A stretch of DNA of 64,000 bases, from the NCBI RefSeq assembly GCF_048892425.1, contig NZ_JBLZHU010000007.1:124001-188000 (forward strand). The letters run 5' to 3'. Both the position numbers and the translations under genes were made by a program. Positions 1-8,473 of this stretch are shown here, in pieces; the stretch's first letter is position 1, and each line of letters opens with the position of its first letter. The DNA comes from Pacificispira sp002696645 (GTDB lineage: Bacteria; Pseudomonadota; Alphaproteobacteria; UBA8366; Aestuariispiraceae). The notes beneath the pieces were generated by a model. That model did no database searches. It had not been told where the DNA came from and was given only the letters and a program-made list of their open reading frames with translations.

Positions 1-324
1 CAGTTGTCCGGTGGTCAGCAACAGCGCGTTGCCATTGCCCGATCCCTGTGCATGAACCCGCGTATCATGCTGTTTGATGAGCCGACATCTGCCCTGGACC
101 CGGAAATGATTTCCGAAGTGCTGGATACGATGATCGACCTTGCCTCAACCGGCATGACAATGCTGTGTGTGACCCATGAAATGGGCTTTGCACGCAAAGT
201 CGCCGACCGTGTAATCTTTATGGATGGCGGGGAAATCATCGAGGAAAACAAACCTGAGGAATTCTTCACCAATCCACAAAACGAGCGCACGAAACTGTTC
301 CTGAGCCAGATACTGGGACATTAA
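1..324 (+). CDS. Polar amino-acid ABC transporter ATP-binding subunit, 5'-truncated
   Basis: The reading frame is open from the first base, so only the C-terminal 107 residues are present and the Walker A part lies outside the window. Visible are the ABC signature LSGGQQQR, Walker B (IMLFDEPTSALDP) and the switch histidine in VTHEMGFARKVADRV. The run from DEPTSALDPEM to the THEMGFA motif is typical of GlnQ/HisP-type ATPases, which power uptake of polar amino acids with a periplasmic binding protein and inner-membrane permeases. A strong hairpin follows, so this is probably the last gene of its operon. The exact substrate cannot be told. Confidence 0.9.
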   Translation, partial: QLSGGQQQRVAIARSLCMNPRIMLFDEPTSALDPEMISEVLDTMIDLASTGMTMLCVTHEMGFARKVADRVIFMDGGEIIEENKPEEFFTNPQNERTKLFLSQILGH

Positions 325-411
325 ACCCGGCGAAAAAATTGCCTGAGTTTAGGGAGATATCAGACTAAAGAGGGGATGGTCGCCACCCAATCGCAGTGGC
401 ACCTCATCAGC

Positions 412-447
412 AAACGGGCGTCAGTGGCAATCCTCTGACGCCCGTTT
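412..447 (+). terminator. Strong hairpin, likely terminator of the ABC operon
   Basis: A perfect 13-bp stem (AAACGGGCGTCAG at 412-424 pairing with 435-447) encloses a 10-nt loop. Only TTT follows directly, so the U-tract is short. It lies 88 bp after the ABC ATPase stop and 44 bp before the next start, which suits a transcription terminator or 3'-end stabiliser. Confidence 0.65.
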
Positions 448-491
448 CCTATCGCGCTACAGTGCGGTGAAGAACCAATAAAGGGTACGAA

Positions 492-1493
492 ATGAAGATT
501 GCGATTGTTGGGGCGGGTGCTATCGGGGGCATGATCACGGCACTATTGGCCAGGATTGGGGCGGACCCTCTGTTAATCGCGCGCGGTTCGACTTTGGCTG
601 CGATCCGCCAATATGGCCTGACCTTTGAAGATGCCACATTCCAGGACGCTGCAAGCGGTTTCACCTGTCACCCCAGAGTCACGGATGCGCCACAGGTTGA
701 GGGCCCACAGGACCTGATCATTATTGCCGTCAAGGCCCACCAGATTAAAAGCGCCCTGCCCATGATTACCCCGTTGATGGGTCCCAACACCCATATTCTA
801 ACCGCCATCAATGGCCTGCCCTGGTGGTTCTTCCAAGGCGCGGACGGTCCCCACAAGAATCACATCCTGAAACATGTGGATCCGGATGGCACCCTGTCAC
901 GGCAGTTCGATCCGTCCAGAATTATTGGATGTGCCGTCTATCTGGCTTCAGAAGTCATCGCCCCCTACACGATCAAAAGTTCAGGGGCGAACAGACTGGT
1001 CATCGGCGCCATCACACAACCGCCCCCTGCCATCCTGTCAGAAATCGCACCCGTCATGGAAGCGGCGGGACTGACATGCACCGTGTCTGAAGCAATCCGC
1101 GCCGACGTGTTGAACAAGCTGATGGGGAATTTGTGGGCGAACCCGCTTTCTGTCGTGACCGGCGGAACACTTGATATCATGACCCATGATCCACAGATTT
1201 CTGGGATCGGGCGGCGTATGATGGAAGAGTTCTCAGACCTGTGTGCCGCGTTGAAGGTTTCCCTGTCCGTCACCATCGATCAGCGGTTCCAGGGGGGCCT
1301 GAAACTGGGGGCATTCCGGACCTCCATGCTGCAAGATTATGACCGTGGACGCGCCATAGAACTGGATGCGATCCTGGGCGCGGCGATAGAAGTCGCCGAC
1401 CTGCTGAAGACGCCGTGTGATACAATGCGGATGGTCTATGCCCTGACCCGAATGCGGGCAGAAGCGACAGGCTGTTATCAAAAGCCCGTATAG
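492..1493 (+). CDS. Ketopantoate reductase family protein (PanE/ApbA-like)
   Basis: The 333-residue protein starts with a Rossmann fold: GAGAIGG at residues 7-13 binds NADPH. A central lysine in AVKAHQ and the C-terminal-domain motif NKLMGNLWANP are those of the ketopantoate reductase family, which reduces 2-dehydropantoate to pantoate for coenzyme A synthesis. It is slightly longer than classical PanE (about 300 residues), and many such paralogues act on other 2-oxo acids, so the substrate is uncertain. AAGGG lies just upstream of the ATG. It stands alone between a terminator hairpin and a repeat-bearing spacer. Confidence 0.8.
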   Translation: MKIAIVGAGAIGGMITALLARIGADPLLIARGSTLAAIRQYGLTFEDATFQDAASGFTCHPRVTDAPQVEGPQDLIIIAVKAHQIKSALPMITPLMGPNTHILTAINGLPWWFFQGADGPHKNHILKHVDPDGTLSRQFDPSRIIGCAVYLASEVIAPYTIKSSGANRLVIGAITQPPPAILSEIAPVMEAAGLTCTVSEAIRADVLNKLMGNLWANPLSVVTGGTLDIMTHDPQISGIGRRMMEEFSDLCAALKVSLSVTIDQRFQGGLKLGAFRTSMLQDYDRGRAIELDAILGAAIEVADLLKTPCDTMRMVYALTRMRAEATGCYQKPV

Positions 1494-1563
1494 GGTAAAT
1501 CGGGGCGTTCGTCCTGTGGTCCGTCTTTACCTTGATCGCAATTTACTAGAGTATCGCTTTGCT

Positions 1564-1623
1564 GCTCATGCGAACGCATGATGCTCGCTTGTCCTTTGTC
1601 AGCTCATGCGAACGCATGATGCT
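1564..1623. repeat. Two direct copies of an interspersed palindromic repeat
   Basis: Two identical 22-bp copies (1564-1585 and 1602-1623), 16 bp apart, share the palindromic core CATGCGAACGCATG followed by ATGCT. The core is two 6-bp arms around AA. Related copies occur at 2762, 7795, 7826 and 41044, always between genes or at a gene end. The pair lies about 30 bp upstream of the TAXI protein start. Confidence 0.85.
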
Positions 1624-1654
1624 TGTGTCCTGATCTCCCACGGTGGAATTGTAA

Positions 1655-2752
1655 ATGACCCGTGAAAAGCCGCCATCGTCAACGGTCCTGGCCCAGACTC
1701 AGGAGTCTTTCGTCAGTCATAAGCCCAATCGACGCCGCATCCTCGCCACGGGCCTGGGGGGTGCTGTGGTGGGATTGTTGCTGCCAACTCCGTTTACCCC
1801 CCTATCGGCGCAGGATGAACGCCCCAGCCTTTCCTTTTTCCGGATCGGGACCGGCCCTTCAGCAGAGTCACTTTACAGCCTGGGGACCGCGATTTCAGCA
1901 GGGATCAGTCGTCCCCCCGGCAGCAGCCCGTGTGATGAAGGGGGCATCTGCGGTGTTCCCGGACTGATCGCGGTAGCTCAGACCCGCGCTGGGTCCATCC
2001 CCAATATTCGTGACATTCGCGATGGCGTTCTGGAATCAGCGCTGGTCCACGCAGATATGGCCTATTGGGCCTTTACCGGCGGTGGCCCCTTCGCGGACGA
2101 GGCCAGCGTTCCCGACCTGCGTGTAATCGCAGACCTGATCCCCGTCTCCCTGCATATTGTTGTTCGGGCCGATTCCGGTATCAACAGCATCCGGGACCTG
2201 AAAGGGCGCACCATATCCCTTGGCGCCAGAGGGGCCGGGACAGGCACAATCGTAAACACGCTGTTGCGCCTGAATGGCCTGAATCTCCAAGACATCAAAC
2301 CGGTATATTTGCGCCCAGGCCCAGCCGCAGACCATTTGATCACCGGGGTTATTGACGCGTTCTTTGAAATGGGGGCCGCCCCTATCGAAGCCATTTCAGA
2401 GCTTCAACAGGAAGAGACCATAAAACTGTTGCCCATCGATGGCGCGGCGCAACAAACCTTGAAGGGATTCTTCCCATTTCTGTCTGCAGGAACCATCCCA
2501 TCCCAGGTTTATCGCAAGATTGAAGAAATCACGACCGTAAAGCTGGGCGTTAAATGGGTGGTTAAAGAAAAAATGGATGCGGTATTGATACAAAATATCA
2601 CGCGCGCGCTGTGGCAAAGCAGCACGGCAGATTTATTCAATCACAACAATCCGGGTTTGACCTTCCCGACGGTAGAGGAAGGGCGCCCGAAAGGACGTGT
2701 TCCGGTCCATCCAGGTGCCCAAGCCTACTACGATACAATTCACAGCAGTTGA
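1655..2752 (+). CDS. TAXI-family TRAP transporter solute-binding protein
   Basis: 365 residues. An N-terminal export signal with a twin-arginine-like stretch (NRRRILATGLGG, residues 25-36) and a hydrophobic core ends near LSAQ. The mature part has the TAXI features: FRIGTGP at its start, then GLIAVAQTRAGSIPNIRDIRDG, the LKGRTISLGARGAGTGT loop, and the DAFFEMGAAP segment. These periplasmic proteins bind small organic acids for a fused DctQM-type Na+/H+ symporter. No TRAP permease gene is adjacent, so the partner must be encoded elsewhere. The N-region before the arginines is long, so the start could be further downstream. Confidence 0.85.
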   Translation: MTREKPPSSTVLAQTQESFVSHKPNRRRILATGLGGAVVGLLLPTPFTPLSAQDERPSLSFFRIGTGPSAESLYSLGTAISAGISRPPGSSPCDEGGICGVPGLIAVAQTRAGSIPNIRDIRDGVLESALVHADMAYWAFTGGGPFADEASVPDLRVIADLIPVSLHIVVRADSGINSIRDLKGRTISLGARGAGTGTIVNTLLRLNGLNLQDIKPVYLRPGPAADHLITGVIDAFFEMGAAPIEAISELQQEETIKLLPIDGAAQQTLKGFFPFLSAGTIPSQVYRKIEEITTVKLGVKWVVKEKMDAVLIQNITRALWQSSTADLFNHNNPGLTFPTVEEGRPKGRVPVHPGAQAYYDTIHSS

Positions 2753-2761
2753 TAGAAACTC

Positions 2762-2786
2762 TAGCGCATCATGCCTTCGCATAGGT
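2762..2786. repeat. Degenerate copy of the interspersed palindrome
   Basis: TAGCGCATCATGCCTTCGCA resembles the reverse-complement form of the repeats at 1564 and 41044, with about five mismatches that break the palindrome. It fills the 50-bp gap between the convergent TAXI and stress-protein genes and may be a decayed copy. Confidence 0.6.
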
Positions 2787-2802
2787 TCACACAGGCTTTG
2801 TT

Positions 2803-3633
2803 CTAATGCGACATCAGAACGGGCACAGTCATTTCCTTCAGGATCGTGTGGGTCACGCCGCCCAGTATCGTTTCCCGCAAGCGGGAATGGCCATACGCTC
2901 CCATTACAATCAGATCCGCACCAAGATCAGACGCTTCATTCAGAACGACTGAGCCGACATCCACACCTTTTCCAGGGGAATGGCGCAGTTCCGCAGAAAT
3001 GTTATGTGACGCCAGCAATCGCGCGGCGTCATCGGCTGATACAGCAGGATTCTTTTGGCTCTCCCCAACACTCAACACCGTCACTTTTGATGCTTCATTC
3101 AACAGGGGGATAGAATCTGACAGCGCCCGTGCAGCTTCGCGTGTATCGGTCCAGCACAACAGAACATGCCCGCCAATCGGCTTTTTCTTCCCGATATAGG
3201 GAATGATCAGAACCGGGCGACCGCTTTCCAGCACGACATTATCGGGAAGATCTTCAATTTCCACGAAATCCGTGTCCGGCTCGGACTGACCCAGAATGAC
3301 CAGATCACAGCCCCGTGCTATGCGCGACAAGGCGCGGGTCGCATCCCCTTTTGCCATCACGAATTCGGATCGATCCGTCCAACCGGATGCCGCCACCAGT
3401 TTTTCGAAAGATACTTTTGCTGCTTCGACATAGCGGCGCTGTTCGTCTGCCATTGAAGCAATGACATCTGCTGGAATCTGTGCCGCAGCATAGGTTGGAA
3501 TGCGCGGCTCTGCCTCTACAGCGCAACCAATCAGATGCGCATCCTGTGCTTCCGCCAGTTCCAGCGCGGCGGATAGCGCACGCTCAGAACGTTTGGATCC
3601 ATCAAAATGAACCAAAATTCGCTTCACAGTCAT
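2803..3633 (-). CDS. Tandem-domain universal stress protein (UspA family)
   Basis: 276 residues with two Usp folds. The first begins with ILVHFDGSKRSERALSAALELA. The second ends with LIVMGAYGHSRLRETILGGVTHTILKEMTVPVLMSH, which carries the G-x2-G-x9-G-S/T-type ATP-binding loop. Such two-domain UspE-like proteins are cytoplasmic and support survival during starvation, low oxygen or oxidative stress. The start ATG is preceded by GAGGAGATAT. Upstream lies an FNR-type site with a matching -10, so induction under low oxygen is likely. Its own role cannot be told. Confidence 0.9.
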   Translation of the reverse strand: MTVKRILVHFDGSKRSERALSAALELAEAQDAHLIGCAVEAEPRIPTYAAAQIPADVIASMADEQRRYVEAAKVSFEKLVAASGWTDRSEFVMAKGDATRALSRIARGCDLVILGQSEPDTDFVEIEDLPDNVVLESGRPVLIIPYIGKKKPIGGHVLLCWTDTREAARALSDSIPLLNEASKVTVLSVGESQKNPAVSADDAARLLASHNISAELRHSPGKGVDVGSVVLNEASDLGADLIVMGAYGHSRLRETILGGVTHTILKEMTVPVLMSH

Positions 3634-3681
3634 ATCATATCTCCTCGCATAACACTGATTATTGCCAAATCTTATGGCAGC

Positions 3682-3723
3682 ATCCTATGCCTCCCACTTC
3701 GGGACCGCGTTGATGCAAATCAA
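3682..3723 (-). promoter_or_regulatory. FNR/FixK-type box and class II promoter for the stress protein
   Basis: TTGATGCAAATCAA (3710-3723) matches the FNR consensus TTGAT-N4-ATCAA in all ten defined positions. Read on the minus strand, a -10-like TAGGAT lies at 3682-3687. A start site near 3675 would put the box centre at about -41.5, the class II activator position. The stress-protein ATG follows at 3633. Direct sequence observation; activation by an FNR/FixK/Anr-type regulator is inferred. Confidence 0.7.
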
Positions 3724-3742
3724 GGCTGCAAAGAAAATGTGA

Positions 3743-5119
3743 TTAAATCATACCCAGCAATCGCCACCACGCAAAAGTCAGGGGCAGAATGATCAGGACA
3801 CTTAGAATACCAACCAGAACAACCAGTTTGGTGGCATCGATCAACCGGGCGCCGGTCATACCGATCGCCAATACCAGCGGGGGTGCCTGATAGGGTAAAA
3901 TGGTTGTGGAATAGGACAGGACAACGCTGGCCAATACCGTTTGCAGCGGCAAACCAGAGGCGACATGCAACGGTTCGGCTAACGGAACCATAACTGCAGG
4001 CAGGCCCGGCATCGTGGATACAAGCGATGTCACGCCCCCCCCCAATGCCAATGAGAAGAAGTTCTGCACCGCGGCCCCTGGAGCCAAAGGAAGAATATCG
4101 GCCATTGCCGTCCCCAACAGCGCCCCAAGACCACTATCAGCAATCAGGGCCCCCATGCCCAGAATACTGGCAACATAGATTGCAGGGGCAATATTGATCT
4201 GTTTGAACGCGTCCTTTGGCAATACGCCGACACCTGGCAGCAAACACAATACAGCCGCCACCAGCCCAATCCAGGCGGGTGAGATGCCATGCCAAATATC
4301 CGTCGACCATCCCAACAGGGCAAACAACAGAATAAAGGCCAATCGTCTTTCTTCAGCCGACAAGGGCGAAGACTGTTCCGTTTCTGTCTGTATTGTGACC
4401 GATTGACGAAACAGGAAGCAGCCAACCAGCCAAATCAGGATTGCTTTCCCAAACCCTAGCAAAGGAAAGTGCAGCAACATCCATTCGCCATATAGGGGGG
4501 CGACACCATAGATTTTCTCAACCGCACCGACATAGACCATGTTGGGGACGGTGGCTGGCAATATGCCGTTGGGAGGATTGAAGCAGGCAAACCCGACAAC
4601 CAGCGCCACGCCGCTGCGCCCCAGTGACTTCTCCGCCAGGCCATAGCGATCCGCCAGGGCCAGCGCGATGGGCATCAACAACACGATGCGACCCATGCTG
4701 GAGGGCATAAAGAAGGAAATAGCCATGGCAACAAAGATCAACCCCGCGATCAAGCCGGTATAATTGGCTGGAAACAACCGCGCCAGCGCCCGGGCGATGC
4801 GGGCCCCCAGGCCGGTTTTATGGATCGCCAGGCCAATCACCATGCCAGATACAACCAGCCAGAATGCCTTGCTGGCGAAACCGGTGAAGACCAGGTCCGC
4901 CGGGGCAATACTGAAAACCATGGCGAATGCGAAAAACAACAGCGCAGTCAAATGTTCTGCCACCGCGCCCGTTGCAAACAGGGTGATTGTCCCAGCCACC
5001 AGCCCCGCGACAGGCGCCACTGTTGGCCCCAGCCCTAGGGGATCCAGCGCACCGATAACAACTGCCCCCGCCAGGCCGAACCATGCTAAAATCGAAGTAG
5101 ACGATACAGACCCTGACAT
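3743..5119 (-). CDS. SLC13/DASS-family anion:Na+ symporter
   Basis: 458 residues of almost continuous hydrophobic helices in the two-fold repeat of the divalent anion:sodium symporter family. Family-like motifs include ISFFMPSSMGRIVLLMPIA, FNPPNGILPATVPNMVY in the first half, and TSLVSTMPGLPAVMVPLA and SYSTTILPYQAPP in the second. Members take up dicarboxylates, citrate, sulfate or taurine-like anions with sodium; the substrate here cannot be read from sequence. It sits 24 bp after fcl on the same strand and may be co-transcribed, though no functional link is evident. Confidence 0.85.
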   Translation of the reverse strand: MSGSVSSTSILAWFGLAGAVVIGALDPLGLGPTVAPVAGLVAGTITLFATGAVAEHLTALLFFAFAMVFSIAPADLVFTGFASKAFWLVVSGMVIGLAIHKTGLGARIARALARLFPANYTGLIAGLIFVAMAISFFMPSSMGRIVLLMPIALALADRYGLAEKSLGRSGVALVVGFACFNPPNGILPATVPNMVYVGAVEKIYGVAPLYGEWMLLHFPLLGFGKAILIWLVGCFLFRQSVTIQTETEQSSPLSAEERRLAFILLFALLGWSTDIWHGISPAWIGLVAAVLCLLPGVGVLPKDAFKQINIAPAIYVASILGMGALIADSGLGALLGTAMADILPLAPGAAVQNFFSLALGGGVTSLVSTMPGLPAVMVPLAEPLHVASGLPLQTVLASVVLSYSTTILPYQAPPLVLAIGMTGARLIDATKLVVLVGILSVLIILPLTFAWWRLLGMI

Positions 5120-5143
5120 GATCCCTAACTTTTCCCGAAAATT

Positions 5144-6097
5144 TTAATTCCCTAAGCGGGCATTGCTTGTTTGCGTAAACCAGCGATAGGTATCCTCCAA
5201 CCCCTGTCGCAAGGACAAAGCGGGCTTCCATCCCAACCCTCGCAACCTGGAAGAATCCGCCAATTTCCGGGGTGTTCCATCAGGCTTTTCGGAATCAAAA
5301 ATCAGATCCCCCTGAAAACCGACGACCTCACAGATCAGTCTGGTTAAATCAGCGATGGTGACCTCTTCCCCTGATCCGACATTGACCATCGAATAGGGTG
5401 TGTCATTTTCCAGACAATAGCGCGCGGCGGCTGCCATATCATCGACATGCAGAAATTCACGCAATGGCGTTCCCGTGCCCCAGACCGTCATGGTCTTGGC
5501 CCCCGCCAGTTTTGCTTCATGCGCCTTGCGCATCAGGGCCGGAATGACATGGCTTTTCTCAAGGTCAAAATTATCACCGGGCCCATACAGATTTGTCGCC
5601 ATCAATGTGATGGAGGACAAACCATATTGCTTAGCATAAGCCTCACACATTTTAAGCCCGGCTATTTTCGCAATTGCATAGGCCTCGTTGGTTTCTTCCA
5701 ACGGACCGGTCAGCAAGTGATCTTCCTGGATCGGCTGGGGAGCAAATTTTGGATAGATGCAGGTCGACCCCAGATAAATCAGCTTGGCAACCGCCTGTTG
5801 GCGACACGCCTCAATGACATTGGTCTGAATGGCCAGGTTGTCATGAATGAAGGTTCCCGGAAAATCCCGATTGGCCACAATTCCGCCAACCATAGCCGCG
5901 GCGCAAACCACATAGCGAGGACGTTCCGCAGCGAAGAAATCCCGAACAGCCGATTGCTCTCTAAGGTCCAGTTCGGATGAGCGTTTGGTAATCAGATTGG
6001 TATAACCCGCCGCCTGCAGCGCGCGGACAATTGCCGATCCGACCAGACCGCGATGCCCGGCAACAAAAATGGAATCTGATAGACCGGGTTTCGTCAC
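5144..6097 (-). CDS. fcl: GDP-L-fucose synthase
   Basis: 317 residues, usual length. This extended SDR enzyme epimerises and reduces GDP-4-keto-6-deoxymannose to GDP-L-fucose with NADPH. The Rossmann motif GHRGLVGSAI is at the N-terminus, the catalytic Y-x3-K lies in AYAIAKIAGLKMCEAY, and family motifs LGSTCIYP and NLYGPGDNFD are present. It starts 5 bp after the gmd stop, so the two consecutive pathway steps are co-expressed. The product feeds fucose or related 6-deoxyhexoses into surface polysaccharide. Confidence 0.96.
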   Translation of the reverse strand: MTKPGLSDSIFVAGHRGLVGSAIVRALQAAGYTNLITKRSSELDLREQSAVRDFFAAERPRYVVCAAAMVGGIVANRDFPGTFIHDNLAIQTNVIEACRQQAVAKLIYLGSTCIYPKFAPQPIQEDHLLTGPLEETNEAYAIAKIAGLKMCEAYAKQYGLSSITLMATNLYGPGDNFDLEKSHVIPALMRKAHEAKLAGAKTMTVWGTGTPLREFLHVDDMAAAARYCLENDTPYSMVNVGSGEEVTIADLTRLICEVVGFQGDLIFDSEKPDGTPRKLADSSRLRGLGWKPALSLRQGLEDTYRWFTQTSNARLGN

Positions 6098-6102
6098 AGG
6101 CT

Positions 6103-7143
6103 TTATGCCCCAACCGGGCTGGGAACCGTATGACCAGCATCCAGCAAAACCTTTTCGCGACGCGCCAGGTCCATGTCGTTATCAACCATCATGGCAACGA
6201 GCTCCTGAAAACCGACCTTTGGCTCCCATCCCAATTCCTTTTTGATCTTGCTGGGATCCCCTAGAAGATAATCAACTTCCGTCGGGCGCAGATAGCGTGC
6301 GTCGAATTCAACATGTTTTTTGTAATCCAACCCGGCATAGCCAAAGGCTGCTTCCAGGAATTCCCGCACGGAATAGGCCTTGCCGGTCGCAACGACATAA
6401 TCATCTGGCTTTTCCTGTTGCAGCATCAGCCACATGGCCTGGACATAATCACCGGCAAAACCCCAATCCCGTCTGGCGTCCAGATTGCCTAAGAATAACT
6501 TATCCTGCAGGCCAAGCTTGATGCGCCCAACCGCCCGGGTGATCTTCCGGGTCACAAAGGTTTCTCCCCGGCGTGGGCTTTCGTGATTGAACAGAATGCC
6601 ATTGGCAACATACAGGCCGTATGCTTCCCGGTAATTCTTACAGAACCAGAATCCCGCGACCTTTCCCACGGCATAGGGGCTGCGCGGATAGAATTCTGTC
6701 GCTTCGTTCTGCGGTGGATTTGCCGCGCCAAACATCTCAGAACTGCCCGCCTGATACAGCTTTGCGGATTTCTTGGCCGTGTGAATATAATCCCGCAAGG
6801 CTTCCAGCAGCCTTAAGGTTCCCGTCCCAACAACATCGGCTGTATATTCAGGCTGATCAAAACTGACCCGGACATGGCTTTGCGCGCCCAGATTATAAAC
6901 CTCGTCTGGTTGAACATGTTCCAGGATCCGGCGCAGACCTGATCCGTCCGCCAGATCCCCGTAATGCAATTTCAAATGCAGATGGCTTTCATGGGGATCC
7001 TGATAGATATGATCAATCCGCTCCGTCGTGAACGTGGACGCCCGGCGCACGATGCCGTGGACCTCATATCCCTTTTTCAACAGAAACTCCGCCAGATAGG
7101 AACCGTCCTGACCGGTAATCCCCGTGATCAACGCTTTTTTCAT
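6103..7143 (-). CDS. gmd: GDP-mannose 4,6-dehydratase
   Basis: 346 residues from the ATG at 7143, preceded by AAGGTG at a spacing of 6; a GTG three codons upstream is less likely. It dehydrates GDP-mannose to GDP-4-keto-6-deoxymannose. Visible are GITGQDGSYLAEFLL for NADP binding, the catalytic Y-x3-K in YAVGKVAGFWFCKNYREAYG, and LFNHESPRRGETFVTRK, all diagnostic of Gmd. It is first in the gmd-fcl pair. Its GDP-mannose precursor could use the phosphohexomutase at 17.9 kb. Confidence 0.97.
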   Translation of the reverse strand: MKKALITGITGQDGSYLAEFLLKKGYEVHGIVRRASTFTTERIDHIYQDPHESHLHLKLHYGDLADGSGLRRILEHVQPDEVYNLGAQSHVRVSFDQPEYTADVVGTGTLRLLEALRDYIHTAKKSAKLYQAGSSEMFGAANPPQNEATEFYPRSPYAVGKVAGFWFCKNYREAYGLYVANGILFNHESPRRGETFVTRKITRAVGRIKLGLQDKLFLGNLDARRDWGFAGDYVQAMWLMLQQEKPDDYVVATGKAYSVREFLEAAFGYAGLDYKKHVEFDARYLRPTEVDYLLGDPSKIKKELGWEPKVGFQELVAMMVDNDMDLARREKVLLDAGHTVPSPVGA

Positions 7144-7387
7144 TCGAAACACCTTGCTGGATAAATCAAATCCCGACAGACGCCCCTGTCCGGGACGAAG
7201 TATTTGTTTTTATAACACCATGCCAAATCACCCTATATGGACTCACGCGATTGCATCTGGTTTTGGCATCCTGATCTAGCTACGCGCCCCGCCCCGGACG
7301 GTCAAGGATTCGCGCAAGGGATGGCACCAAAGCGCAATTTAATGATACGCTGCGGCAATACAGTATTTTCTTATCAGAAAGTCCCCC

Positions 7388-7729
7388 ATGCCAGAATTGA
7401 ACGACATTCAGAACTATCATGCCCATGTCTATTACGATGCCGAAACCATTGATCAGGCCCGTGCCCTTTTGGTGGAAGCGCGCGATACATTCGGGTTGGA
7501 AATGGGGCGTATGCATGAGCGTTTGGTGGGGCCCCATCCCCGCTGGAGCTGCCAATTAACGGTGCCGGTGGAGACTTTCGCCACCGCCATCCCCTGGCTG
7601 AATTTAAAGCGCGCCGGGCTTACAATCTTCGTTCATCCCCAAACCGGAGACGATCTGTACGATCACCGGGACGCGGCGATCTGGCTGGGCGACAGCGTCC
7701 CTTTAAACATCGAAATGTTTTTACCCTAG
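7388..7729 (+). CDS. DOPA 4,5-dioxygenase family protein
   Basis: 113 residues, the whole length of this small family. It carries the metal-ligand motif YHAHVYYD at residues 10-17, the GPHPRWSCQL strand and the C-terminal FVHPQTGDDLYDHRDAAIWLG block. Family members include fungal and plant-related DOPA extradiol dioxygenases, but most bacterial copies are uncharacterised aromatic-ring-cleavage candidates. Divergent from gmd and convergent with the DsbA-fold isomerase. The substrate is unknown. Confidence 0.85.
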   Translation: MPELNDIQNYHAHVYYDAETIDQARALLVEARDTFGLEMGRMHERLVGPHPRWSCQLTVPVETFATAIPWLNLKRAGLTIFVHPQTGDDLYDHRDAAIWLGDSVPLNIEMFLP

Positions 7730-7794
7730 ATCAAAGCTGTCGAACCCGAACTCGTTACCGATGACAGTTTTGCGGAGAAAACATGGGGAAGAGC

Positions 7795-7850
7795 CTCATG
7801 CGCTCGCATGATGCTCTCAATGTATGAGCTCATGCGCTCGCATGATGCTC
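7795..7850. repeat. Two palindromic repeat copies at a convergent gene junction
   Basis: Copies at 7795-7816 and 7826-7850 carry the core CATGCGCTCGCATG followed by ATGCTC. They differ from the 1564 copies only at the central bases. The second copy overlaps the end of the minus-strand isomerase gene, whose last six codons (EHHASA) and stop TGA are made of repeat sequence. Confidence 0.85.
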
Positions 7851-8438
7851 TAATGCATGTTCCAGCAATTCCAGGCGGTCCTGGCCCCAGAACCCCTCTC
7901 CCTTGTAGGAATACCAGGGCACGCCGAAACAACCCGCCTGCAGGGCCAATTCAGATTCCGCCACGCCCTTGGCTTTAATGGCATCGGTCTGAGCTTCCGC
8001 CACCAAGGCGTCCCCATTCAGGCCGGCCTCAGTGCCAATTTCCGCCAGCGTTGACCAGTCGGAAACATCACGGTCCTGCTGCCATACGGCCTTCATTAAG
8101 GCGTAGGACAAGCTGCCCAGATCAGCACCCGCCTGAGCCGCAGCAAGGGAAAATTGCAGCGAGGGGCGATCGTTCACCGGGAAAAACTTTGGTTCAAAGT
8201 TGATTGGCATGTCCAGATATTTCGACCAGCGTTTCAGCTCCACCATCCGGTACGCGCGGCGTTCGGGCGGGCGCTTTGCCAGGGGAAGACCGCCTGTCTT
8301 GGGAAACACTTCCGCAACGGTGATGGGGTGAAAGTTAATCAATACGCCCCGACGTTGCGCCAATGACAAAAAGCGCGGATGCCCGAAAAATGCCCAGGGG
8401 GATACATGGCTGTAAAAATAATCAATCGCTTGGGGCAT
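7830..8438 (-). CDS. DsbA-fold 2-hydroxychromene-2-carboxylate isomerase family protein
   Basis: 202 residues, usual length. The DsbA-like thioredoxin fold of the HCCA isomerase/kappa-GST family shows as IDYFYSHVSPWAFFGHPR at the N-terminus, with the glutathione-site serine in SPW, the VFPKTGG loop, and FGVPWYSYKGEGFWGQDRL near the end with its cis-proline. NahD-type members isomerise a naphthalene-pathway intermediate with glutathione, but many homologues act elsewhere. The extreme C-terminus (EHHASA) is encoded by an interspersed repeat, so it is unlikely to be functionally conserved. Confidence 0.88.
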   Translation of the reverse strand: MPQAIDYFYSHVSPWAFFGHPRFLSLAQRRGVLINFHPITVAEVFPKTGGLPLAKRPPERRAYRMVELKRWSKYLDMPINFEPKFFPVNDRPSLQFSLAAAQAGADLGSLSYALMKAVWQQDRDVSDWSTLAEIGTEAGLNGDALVAEAQTDAIKAKGVAESELALQAGCFGVPWYSYKGEGFWGQDRLELLEHALEHHASA

Positions 8439-8473
8439 GTCGGCTCCTCCTGTTGGTGTATTTCAGGCTGTTT

